Source of the DNA: Pratylenchus scribneri
Lineage: Eukaryota > Nematoda > Chromadorea > Rhabditida > Pratylenchidae
Assembly: GCA_030063045.1 (NCBI GenBank)
Contig: JAQSEB010000079.1
Location: 1,364,001 to 1,428,000, forward strand
DNA: 64,000 nucleotides
Direction: 5' to 3'
The number at the start of each line of letters is the position of its first letter. Positions within the stretch are counted from its first letter, which is position 1. Positions 11,784 through 22,179 of the stretch are shown here, one piece after another. The notes beneath the pieces are model-generated. The model worked only from the letters and a program-made list of their open reading frames with translations, had not been told where the DNA came from and ran no database searches. Position numbers and translations under genes: made by a program.

Positions 11784-12272
11784 TTTATTTCATAAAATTT
11801 CCCTCCACTCTTTCCTTAAACAATATTCATTTCTCAATCTTAGAATGATCACATTGAAATAGTCGGTCTTTTTATTGTCATGGGAAAAATTCCGTCATAG
11901 GATCAGGCTTGACTTTTTATATAATATTAAAAAAACTTGAGTTTCGTTCATTTTTCAAACATCTCAAGTCCTACCGGGCGGTTTTTCGAGATCTTTTTTT
12001 AAAAGTTTCGTATTTCCATGGCACATATCAAAAAACCTCAACTTTATCAAAATTATTTTTCGGTTTCGAGATATTAGCCAAAAACCGGTTTAAAAATTGA
12101 ACTTTTTTAGTTTGCCCAGGTAAAAATTTTTACCTTTTGATTTTTGGATTTTGGGCCTGGAGAAAGGGCAATGCGCATAAATGTCAGCTTTCGATTGATA
12201 TATGGTTTGTGGGGTATAAACTCAAAACATTGGGCCCTAGAAGCCGGCAAATGGGGCCAAGTCGACACTTTT

Positions 12273-12340
12273 TCCTTTGTAGCCGAATGGTTAAGATGGA
12301 GGGAGTTGGCAGAGGTCGCGGGTTCGAATCCAACAAAGGC
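12273..12340 (+). tRNA. tRNA-like sequence (degenerate, SINE-type), copy 2
   Basis: This is the identical second copy of the tRNA-like segment at 3916-3983, carried by the tandem duplication. It has the same A box, B box and partly paired acceptor ends, and the same weak T and anticodon stems. Confidence 0.45.
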
Positions 12341-12836
12341 TAATTTTTTTAGGGGTTTTCGATGATGGGGATCACGAATTTGAGGTTTATTTTGAAAATT
12401 AAACCGGTTCAAAATTTTAAACCGGTTCTGCGCGAGTTGAATTTTTATCAAAAATTTGGGGAATGGATTCTAATATTAAACTCCTAGGAATCTTTTAAAG
12501 CGCGATAGCGCTTTCTTTCTACGATTCAAGTATTCCTTCCGTCACCACTTGGTTCTTATCAAATAATATTTTGTGATTTTTTTTCATTACACACGAAGAA
12601 CTATATTTTTCTGAAAATTTCTAATATTTAATCAAATTCAAAAAGGCTTAACCCCAGACGAATTTTGTAATTATTTCATTATGCTGATGATAATTTATAA
12701 TATATATGGCCCTTCCCTGATATTGTAATGGCCATAGGGCCATCCAATAAATTTAAAAAACCTCTGCTTTGGGCCCACGCATACACCACATTTTTTATTT
12801 AAAAATTTTAAATAATTTGGAAATATTGTAGAATTT

Positions 12837-13507
12837 AAAAAAATCTTTAAAAAAATTTTTCTATCACTTTGAATTACAAAATTTTCATGCAACTCTTCCA
12901 ATCCATCCATTTTGCTTGGAATTTCTAATACGGTTTTTATTTCAATTCAAAATAGTGGCTTTTTTCCATTTTCTGCTTCTGGCAACCACCAAAAAATCCA
13001 TGAATAAAAAATTGAGCAAATGTCCAAATTCATGTTCCCTAGTGCCAAATCGAACTGCCAACAAATTGACTCATTGTCTTTTAGATAAACTAAATAAATT
13101 TTGGTGTAAAATGATGATAAAAATTTTATGCTCTTTTTTATAAACCGAAGTCAAAGTCAAATGTTGGACAAATATTATTCAAATTTCGATAATTATTGTA
13201 AATTTGATGACACGAAATTTCTAAAAAAAAATTTTTGAAAATATTTGCCGACACAGTTGATACCTTAGGTTGTTTTCAAATTTTGCTCTGTCTAAAATGC
13301 CGGTTTTTTGTGCCTTCAGCCAACAACCACATTTGCAAATATTCAAATCGATATCCACATCGGGATTTTGCAGGAAGCCCATGGCCCTTAGGTCACACAT
13401 TTTGGTCCCAAATGATGTAAATGAGCATCTATGCCTTATGACTATTTTTCGTCTCGCATACACTTGTAAACCTGCTCGTCTTGCAGCAAATCCACACACC
13501 TAAAAAT
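12837..13507 (-). pseudogene. possible minus-strand coding remnant, copy 2
   Basis: This is the second copy of the remnant at 4480-5150, with the same single in-frame stop and the same acceptor-like site. The only evidence is protein-like composition. Confidence 0.25.
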
Positions 13508-13521
13508 TGAAACAGTTGACA

Positions 13522-15062
13522 TTACGCTCCCATCATATTGGGCTCCACCACATTTTGATTCTTCACTCTCGTCTTCTCTTTATGCCCATTCTCTCTCTAG
13601 TTGCGCTCGCTCTCATCATCCCACTGCCCAGGGAAGTCTGATATCGCGACGCGGCACATGATCTTGTGACGCTCAATAAAGCCCGACTACTGCCTCAAAC
13701 AGCTAAACATTGACTTCAAACCAAAGGCCCCCTTCAACCTCCATGGGCATTTTCCATTATTGCGCTACTTACCCCATCAAATTGGGCTCCACCACATTTT
13801 GGCTCTTCACTCTCGCCTTCTCTCCATGCCCATTCCCTCTCTCATCATTTGAATTGTGAAAGTTGCGCTCGCTCTCATCATCCCAGTGCCCAGGGAAGTC
13901 TGATATCGCGACGCGGCACATGATCTTGTGACGCTCAATAAATCCCGACTACTGCCTCAAACAGCTAAACATTGACTTCAAACCAAAGGCCCCCTTCAAC
14001 CTCCATGGGCATTTTCCATTATTGCGCTACTTACCCCATCAAATTGGGCTCCACCACATTTTGGCTCTTCACTCTCGCCTTCTCTCCATGCCCATTCCCT
14101 CTCTCATCATTTGAAGTGTGAGAGTTGCGCTCGCTCTCATGATCCCACAGCCCAGGGAAGTCTGATATCCCGACGCGGCACATGATCTTGTGACGCTCAA
14201 TAAAGCCCGGCTGCTGCTATAAACAGCTAAAACATTGACTTCAAACCAAAGGTCCCCTTCAACCTCCATGGGCATTTTCCATTATTGCGCTACTTACCCC
14301 ATCAAATTGGGCTCCAATACATTTTGGCTCTTCACTCTCGCCTTCTCTCCATACCCTCTCTCATCATTTGAAGTGTGAGAGTTGCGCTCGCTCTCATGAT
14401 CCCACAGCCCAGGGAAGTCTGATATCCCAACGCGGCACATGATCTTGTGACCCTCATAAAGACCGACTACTGCCTCAAACAGCTAAACATTGACTTCAAA
14501 CCAAAGGCCCCCTTCAACCTCCATGGGCATTTTCCATTATTGCGCTACTTACCCCATCAAATTGGGCTCCACCACATTTTGGCTCTTCACTCTCGCCTTC
14601 TCTCCATGCCCATACTCTCTCTCATCATTTGAAGTGTGAGAGTTGCGCTCGCTCTCATGATCCCACAGCCCAGGGAAGTCTGATATCCCAACGCGGCACA
14701 TGATCTTGTGACGCTCAATAAAGCCCGACTACTGCCTCAAACAGCTAAACATTGACTTCAAACCAAAGGTCCCCTTCAACCTCCATGGGCATTTTCCATT
14801 ATTGCGCTACTTACCCCATCAAATTGGGCTCCAACACATTTTGGCTCTTCACTCTCGCCTTCTCTCCATGCCCATTCCCTCTCTCAACATTTGAAGTGTG
14901 AGAGTTGCGCTCGCTCTCATGATCCCACAGCCCAGGGAAGTCTGATATCCCGACGCGGCACATGATCTTGTGACGCTCAATAAAGCCCGGCTGCTGCTAT
15001 AAACAGCTAAAACATTGACTTCAAACCAAAGGCCCCCTTCAACCTCCATGGGCATTTCCCAT
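13522..15062. repeat. tandem array of a ~262-bp repeat, copy 2
   Basis: This is the second copy of the six-unit array at 5165-6705. Several of the differences between the 8.36-kb copies fall here (for example cccataccctctc versus cccatactctctc and ctcatcatttg versus ctcaacatttg). The unit number is unchanged, so the array did not expand or contract after the large duplication. Confidence 0.85.
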
Positions 15063-15242
15063 TTTCCATCTTCCTTCTATTTTCCATAAGACATTTTCCA
15101 ATTCACAATTCCAAAACATTCTTTTATTAGCAAAAAATCGTTTTCTATGAATTAATTTATTTTATTTTTTAATTTCTAATAGCAAAAAATAGCTATTAAA
15201 TTTTGATCATAATTTACAGAAAAATAAAGAAATTTTTTTCCT

Positions 15243-18200
15243 ATGATGATGATAATGTTTTTTCCTCTTGCATTAAATTTTGCTGTCTTCTTCATAATTA
15301 TAGTTCCTGGTTGCATTTGCCCAGGGCCTATCGCAGTGAGCCCTGCTATCGATATATTTGCTGCTTCATCAGCAGGTATATAATGAGGATAAATAAAATA
15401 CCCTATTACCTTTTTTAATTCCCCTCCCTCTTTTAATTCTCTGGTCTCGATTTTCCTGACCCATAGCTTTTCTCAGGGTGAATTTAAAAATATTATTACG
15501 TATTCTTAGTTCCTAAAGCTCTATAAAATTCGCTATAATTTGTTCAAAAATGTCCACAAATTAAGGAATTAGACCCCAAATTTTTAAATGAATATGTAAT
15601 AAATTTAAATTTTATGGGCAATAAAAATTATTTTTTTTATTTAAATTATTTGGATTTGAAATTTAGAGGAAACTTCATCATTTTTTAATTAAATTTTTTC
15701 TATTAATCTCACTATTATTTATTTCCAGCTTTCAATCCATATGCACACAAGCGCTGGGAAAATAAAGGAATTGTAAGAAAAAATTCACTAGAGATGATGA
15801 GCGGCAACAGCAGATTGTTTTCCGCGCCATCCCATTTTGTCCAACGTCGCATGTCAAAACCAATAGCAGTGGCATTATCAACTTTGCATTCGCACTCGGG
15901 AGAGGAGCACTGGGAACAACAGAAAGAAGGTATTGACAAGGAGAAAATGAGGCAGCAGCAACACTATTTGACGGGCGCTAACGGCGTTTACCATTCGAGC
16001 GAGACCGAAGCGTTCCGCCAATATCAATTGGAGAAATTGCTGATGGGCAAAATCATACAGCGCGTGATGAAAAATCAAAATCATATGGGCCCATTCACGA
16101 AAAACGATTTTCATGTTGTTCTGATGGCCTCTCGGCTGATTTCGATTGCAATGGTTGGCGGGGCGTACCAGCAATTGGAGGAGGAAAATTTTGATGGTGT
16201 GGCAAACATAAGCAAAAGCGGCGTAAAACGAAAGCAGAATGATGAGGATGGAGAAAAGGAGCAAAAAAGGGCGAAGACATCGCAGCAGCCGGAGAACGAG
16301 GAGGATGAAGTGATGAAGCAAATGGAGGCGGCCCAATGGAAAGTGGACCAGCCAGCAGACCGGCAGCAAAATGATTTGGCACAGATACAAAGAGAAATTG
16401 GGATGGATTTCCATTTGGTTGGTCTCATTCATTATTTATATGCCGCAGAAAAAAGAGATCCTGAGAGGAATTTTAGAAGGCAATACAACATTTGCTTAGG
16501 CGACAATTGCGGACGAAAACATCTGATGCCGATGGTGCTGAAGCTGTTGTGGCATTTTTTGTACCATTTTAAACATAAAATTAGCAAAATAACATCAAAA
16601 GCTTTGGCCAATGTTGAATATTCAACAAGTTATTGCCAAAAAACAACCAAAGACACAATTTTAATTAAACCAACAGTTTTTTGGCCATAACTCGATGTTG
16701 GCCGATGCTTTTAATATCATTTTGTTGCTAATTTTATGCCTAATAAAATGCAACAAACAATTCCACAGTGCAACTTAACCACCATCGGCACCAAACCGTA
16801 TTGTCCGCAATTGTCGCCTCCGCAATTGTCGTGACACGGGAAAATTCATTTGCAGCTCGCTTTAAAAAATAGATTGTAGGGAATTCTTTTATTACCGATT
16901 GAGGGAGTTTTCCCCCAAACTACGGGAAATTCCCCATTCATAGATTCTTTCACTACTAGCCAAGGGGAAATGTGGTTCACAGGTATTTTGATCATGTGGT
17001 ACACTTCCCATTCTCTTAGAGTATTTATATATGGGGGAAGCGAATACAGGGGTAGTGACTTGAAAGTAGAAAACAAAGGTGAGAATCTTGTAGAAGTTTT
17101 CGAAAAAAAATTTACTTTAAAACAGTTTTAGATCATATCGTAAACGTGAAAATTAATTTTAAGATAAAAAATTTTATTAAAAATTATGATTTTCCTTCCT
17201 TGTGAAAATAATTTTCAAATGCCATGGCCAAGAATTTATATAGTATCTTTAAGATACTGTTGGAAGATTATTTTTAAAAATTTAGACGGGAGATCATTCA
17301 TTTTATTTAATTTTGAAAAAAATCGGAGAAAAATTTCTAAATGAATAAATTTTCATCAAAACAAATAATTCTAACAATATAAAATTTCTTTTTTTTTTGG
17401 TAAAAAAAAATTTAATTTATATTATTTACGGAATAAAAATTCATTAATTACTAATTTAAAAATTAGCATATAATTAGCATATATATATTCTGTTTTGGAT
17501 ACAGCGCATCACCGAACAAAAGTATCAGCAGTTATTAGACGCAGGTGCCGCATTGGTGCATGCCCTGCACGAATGTGACCATATTTTGCGCTTTAAATTT
17601 GATGTGGAAAATTTGGAACGAATTGTGGAGGAAGGGCGTAAACCGCTGGGAATGATGGACAAAGTAAAGAGCCTTTTCGATCTGGGCATCAATGATGATG
17701 AGGAAATGTTTAATCGCAAAGTGTGTGTTTGCTATTTTTCTTATTGGATGTGTTTTTATAGGGGAAGCATAAAAATGGAAATTAAAACATTAATAATTTT
17801 TAATTATTCTTTATGCATAAATTATACATATAAAATTCATACATATCTGATCGTTGTTCAAAAAAGATTAAAATTTTTAGATAAATTAATTATTAATTAC
17901 AAAAAGTTGCTAATAATATTAATTAAAATAAAATATAAAATGTTCAATAAAATGCTATAAAAATTAAAAATGTTTTTGCTGGATTTAGGTGCATGCACTT
18001 CGCAAAGAAATTAGCAATACGCCCTTAATAATGCTGCTTTTGGCCGCTGGAAAGCGCATCGATGCAATTGTCGATGCAGATGTGCTGGACGCAAAAAACA
18101 AATTGGACATAGCGGCAGTGAGTAAGTGTCATGTTTTTTAGTTTTATAATACTTGCTGAAAAAGTCACATCATTAAATTTGTAGTAATCAATAAAGCGAA

Positions 18201-18783
18201 CGCTTCTATGAGAAAATTTTTGCCTCGTTTCGATGATGGACGCGTAGCAACAGAAAATGGCATTAAAAAAGGTAATAAAGTAATTTCCAAAAAACATATT
18301 ATATTTAAATAATAATATTATCCGATAAAACATATTGAAAATAAAATAATTAAATGAATAAAAAAAATTTGTACAAAAATTTAATTATTATTGTTTATGA
18401 TTTTTATATTATTCGTAAATATTATGCTATATATTAAAATACCCATAACCTTTTAAAAATGAGAAAATTTTTTAAATATAAAAACAATAAATTTCACTAT
18501 TATTTTACTCATTTCAAGATGTTGAATCGGCGGCAACCAAATCAATGGGGGCAACATTATGGCGCACAGCATCTGCGGGTCAGCAGGAGCCAAATTGGCA
18601 ATTTGTAAAACAGACTGTTTCGGCAGAAAAATTACCGGCGAATATTCCGCCATCATATGGGAGATGGCGGCGCCGGCCATTGAGGCGATCTACGCCAATT
18701 CGTATTGGCAAAGAGCATATGAATTGATGGAAGCAATTTTGGGATTGATAGAGGAGCTGCAGAAACTGAAGGATGAGGATTGA
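15243..18783 (+). CDS. secreted protein of unknown function, copy 2 (full 3' end)
   Basis: This is the complete counterpart of 6886-10368. Exon 1 (15243-15375) gives the signal peptide. Exon 2 starts at 15729. Exons follow at about 17505-17720, 17989-18121 and 18185-18271, and the last exon runs from about 18519 to the TGA at 18781-18783. The best protein-like frame of the last exon ends in MEAILGLIEELQKLKDED, but the splice acceptor enters a different frame. One additional G in the GGGGG run at 18546-18550 would join them. Either the gene is frameshifted, the base is missing from the assembly, or an alternative acceptor is used. Exon 2 residues in the copies differ at a Lys/Gln and a Gly/Arg position. 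Confidence 0.55.
16476..16847. mobile_element. fold-back MITE in the secreted-protein gene, copy 2
   Basis: Second copy of the fold-back element at 8119-8490, at the same site relative to exon 2. It was present before the 8.36-kb duplication. Confidence 0.65.
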
Positions 18784-18850
18784 GAGGGAAAGAGCATTAT
18801 AAAAAGAAATTTCAAAATACCTTTTTCGTTACTATTTTACAACTTTTTAC

Positions 18851-19032
18851 TAGAGTCCGGTTTTTCAGATTTGCCGGGCCCGGGTACCAGGGTTTTTATT
18901 CAAAATTTTTCCGGACCGGGCCCGGAAACCCGGATTTTCCCGGACCCGTTTATTCCCAGGCCCAGGCCCGGGAAAATTCGTGATTGTCCCAAATGACCCG
19001 GGTTCCGGGCCTCGGCCCGGGTCCGAACTCTA
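18851..19032. mobile_element. GC-rich TIR element, 182 bp
   Basis: The ends TAGAGTCCGG and CCGAACTCTA are inverted repeats with one mismatch. The body is full of CCCGG/CCGGG palindromic motifs, in sharp contrast to the AT-rich flanks. The left flank ctttttac and right flank cttttac form a near-perfect 7-8 bp duplication, which fits a hAT-type non-autonomous element. It has no coding capacity. Confidence 0.6.
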
Positions 19033-19399
19033 CTTTTACTCTTTAAAATGGCGATTACCGAAAATATTGTTTTGAATCAGAACTTTGAATTTGAACCTAA
19101 AATTTGATAGAAACACTATTTTTGAAAACTCGTAGATATTTCTCAAAATTTTTATGAAAACAAGAATTTGTAAAAGATAGATTTATGAAAAAATGCTTTT
19201 TATAAACAGAGATCATTTAAACCGAATTGAACTTTTATTTTTTTTTAATATATACAATATTTTCTTATTTTTTTATTTATTCTTTAACCACCTTTTTCCT
19301 CACATGAAAGAATTTTGTCTATCCTGTCGACAAATACAACTATTTTGTAAGATTTGAAGATAAATGCAGTACTTGTTAAAGCAAATTCCAAATAGGAGA

Positions 19400-19820
19400 A
19401 AATTTAGAAAATGTTTTTTTCAAAGTGTAAAAATGTTTTGGTTCTAAATTGGAAAATATTTTTGTTCAAAGTTGGAAAATGTTTTGGTTCCAAGTTGGAA
19501 TTGGTTCCATGTTTAAAAATATTTTAGTTCCAATTGAAAAATGTTTTGGTTCCATGATAGAATGTTTTGATTCCAAGTTGGAAAATGCTTTGGTTCCATA
19601 TTGAAAAATGTTTTGATTTTCGACTAGAAAAATGTTTTTGATTTGATTCCTAATTTTGATAAAGTTTTTGTCACAGCAGGTTTGAAAATGTTTTGATTCC
19701 TGTTTTGATTCTATTTTGGAAAATATTTTGATTCCTATTTTGATTCTATTTTGGAAAATGTTTTGATTCCTGTTTTGATTCTATTTTGGAAAATATTTTG
19801 ATTCCTGTTTTGATTCTATA
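19400..19820. repeat. degenerate minisatellite (~22-26 bp unit)
   Basis: Repeated variants of ttggaaaatgttttgattcc / ggttccaagttggaaaatg run through about 400 bp. The last ~120 bp form longer repeats of gattcctgttttgattctattttggaaaat. The array abuts the SPRY relic. Confidence 0.7.
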
Positions 19821-19829
19821 GTAGTTCCA

Positions 19830-20240
19830 TTACAATTGGATTTTGTGATCAACAATTTTATTGGAAGACAAATTGCTTGGATGGAATAATCCAAATTCAA
19901 TTGAGATTGGGAACAAAGGGGGAATTTATATTGATGGATCCTCTATTGCTTTCGAAAATGCCCAAGGATTTTTCAAGAAAGGCGATTTTGTTGGGCTTGG
20001 AATAATTCATCATAAAAATAGGAAAATGAAATGTTTTGCCACTTGTAATGGTTATTTCTTGGGTAAAATTGCATAAATTAAAAAAAAGTCTCAATTTTTC
20101 ATAAAAAATTTGCAAATTCAGGAATGGCGGAATTGCCTTCAAAATTTGTTTACCTCCAATTATTTCCGGCAAACACTTTGCGCGATAAGGAGATTCAATT
20201 CATGTGAATTTTGGCAAGAAAAAATGGCAATTCAACGAAT
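19830..20240 (+). pseudogene. SPRY-domain relic
   Basis: Three pieces in different frames give consecutive SPRY-domain motifs. First is SITIGFCDQQFYW near 19825-19865. Second is GWNNPNSIEIGNKGGIYIDG…FKKGDFVGLGI…CFATCNGYFLG over 19870-20070. Third, after a possible intron at ~20076-20120, is LFPANTLRDKEIQF near 20155-20200, then VNFGKKKWQFNEF in another frame. Two frame changes with no plausible intron between them mark a pseudogene. SPRY proteins are expanded in some plant-parasitic nematodes, but no signal peptide is visible here. A MITE immediately follows the last SPRY codons. Confidence 0.65.
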
Positions 20241-20246
20241 TTGAAA

Positions 20247-20720
20247 TAGGGTTGGGCCCCCGTCCCCGCGGGGGTCACCCCCGACGGGGGTCCCCGCGGG
20301 GGTTTGAATCTCACCCCCGTCTCGCCCCCGAAGATCCACCCCCGATCACTCCCGCCCCCCGAACCTCCACCCCCGCGGGGGTACGAGGGTGAACATACAC
20401 CCCATATTTTTCGATTTTTCAGGGAAAATGGGGTTCGATAGGGAAAATTTGACCAAATTTTTGAGGATATTAAAATTTTTTATTCAAATTTTTCTCTGCG
20501 AGGCTATATTTAGGTAAAATTTTTCACTGCGCGGCCATTTTTGGATGAAATTTTTCTTCAAAATTTTTATTTGAAAAATTGGCTTTTTAAAAATTTGCGC
20601 TACTCCCGCCCCCGCGGGGGTCCCCGTCAAGGTCACCCCCGTCCCCGCCCCCGAAGGTGCCACCCCCGATCACCCCCGCCCCCGTCCAACTCGCCCCCGA
20701 CCTTCGGGGGCCCAACCCTA
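20247..20720. mobile_element. GC-rich hAT-like MITE with perfect 8-bp TSD
   Basis: A 474-bp element has exact inverted ends TAGGGTTGGGCCCCCG / CGGGGGCCCAACCCTA and is flanked on both sides by ATTTGAAA (20239-20246 and 20721-20728). Both arms consist of CCCCCG/CGGGGG palindromic repeats (about 20257-20390 and 20603-20712). The core is AT-rich. An 8-bp target duplication is the hallmark of hAT-superfamily transposition. It inserted at the end of the SPRY relic and has no transposase. Confidence 0.8.
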
Positions 20721-20739
20721 ATTTGAAAGTGTTCTCAAA

Positions 20740-22140
20740 TAAGAGGGTAGGAATTTCTCATGGCAAGAAATTCTCATGAAAATGAATTAAACAAAATAAA
20801 TTAATTTTGATGTTAAGTATATTTTAAATTAATTTTTTTTCATTCAATTTTTTGCATGAATTTTCACCATTCATTAATTATGTCAATTTGTTAATTTTTT
20901 GAATTATCATTATCAACTTTTATATTCATATTTTTTTTATTATTTTCTCATTCAAATTTTAAAAGGCATTATTAAAATAAAATTTAAAAAAAAATAATTT
21001 TCTTATATTAATGGCCTAGACAATTGTAAAACAAATTATGGCAAATCAAAGTAAAAAATGTAATTTTCTGAAAATATATTAATATTAAATGATTTTTTTT
21101 TGTCTGTATTTTTTATATTCTAATTTTGTTTTATCCATCTATTTCTTATTTTTTTATTCATTTTAAAATGAAACGAATACTATAGGACTACCATACATTA
21201 AATTAATTTTCCTCCTGGTTGATTTTAACTGCTACTAATGAAGATAAGCATTTAATAATGCAAAAAAATCTTTAAAATTAAAATAATTAAAAAATTTTTA
21301 ATTTAATTGACCATATAAAATATTTTTTTAAAAGATTCAAATAAATCAGTGAAATAAAGGTTTGTGTTATTGTTTGATGAGTTTTTTTGTATCTTTTGTG
21401 GGCACAGACAAAAATGTGTTTCTGCTCGCAATTTCCTCGAAAAATTTCTAAAATCGGCAAAAATTTTTGGACTGAATTTGTACATATAATATTTCGAAGA
21501 TTTGTTGGCCCTCCATTTTCTCTTGATACTCCACTCAACATTGCATTTTAAATTTTTCACTACTAATATTTCAATGGAAAAATTACATCAAATTCGGATT
21601 TTGGCATTTTTCAATTTCATATTTCCATTGTAATAAAAATTCCATTCCATTTACTGAGGTTGAACACTTTTTTTGTATTCAAATACAAATTTTTTATTCC
21701 TCTTTAGTCTTTTTAAATAAAAAAATTTATGTCAATTTTGCGCCCTTCTAAAAATGGAATTGCGTGCAGCGATATCCACCTTTGATTTCTCTTTGATTGT
21801 TCAAAGCAAGGCGATAAATATGTTTCCAAGAGCGGCCTTCTTATTCTTCATTTTTGTTCGTTTTCTTTTTTTATTTAAAAGAGGTAAAAGAAGGGGGCGG
21901 GGAAATGTTCAATTAAATTCAATTTCTAATTCTTATAATTGGAATTTGCTCTATAAATAAAATGGCAAATCTGAAAGGCGTCTATGGGGATAGGCAGAGA
22001 TTATTTATTCATTAATTTAATTTCTCATTAAAATTTATTCACTAAAAAAAAGAAAACTTCAATGTGCTTTCATTTGAACAGATTTTGATATTTTTAATAA
22101 TTGAATATATTTAGTATATTCTTATTGTAATTTTTTGTTA
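20740..22140. other. AT-rich intergenic DNA
   Basis: No gene is seen between the SPRY relic and the receptor gene. A minus-strand frame at 21287-21560 and a plus-strand frame at 21754-21960 lack splice context and recognisable motifs. The last ~100 bp should include the receptor promoter. Confidence 0.5.
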
Positions 22141-22148
22141 TTTTTTAC

Positions 22149-22150
22149 AG
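22149..22150 (+). promoter_or_regulatory. candidate trans-splice acceptor of the receptor gene
   Basis: The sequence ttattttttacag ends 29 bp upstream of the receptor ATG at 22180. Its pyrimidine tract is strong and no exon precedes it. The position fits a spliced-leader acceptor. Confidence 0.45.
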
Positions 22151-22179
22151 GGCAAATATTATAATTTTTTTATATTATA

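Larger units (their letters stand above)
10369..18725. repeat. tandem duplication, downstream copy (~8.36 kb unit)
   Basis: This is the second copy of the unit at 2013-10368. It is complete, and its 3' edge runs on into unique sequence that supplies the proper end of the secreted-protein gene (…gaattgatggaagc). The downstream copy therefore sits in the ancestral 3' context, while the upstream copy keeps the ancestral 5' context. Near-identity indicates either a very recent duplication or an assembly artefact such as two haplotypes placed in tandem. Confidence 0.93.
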
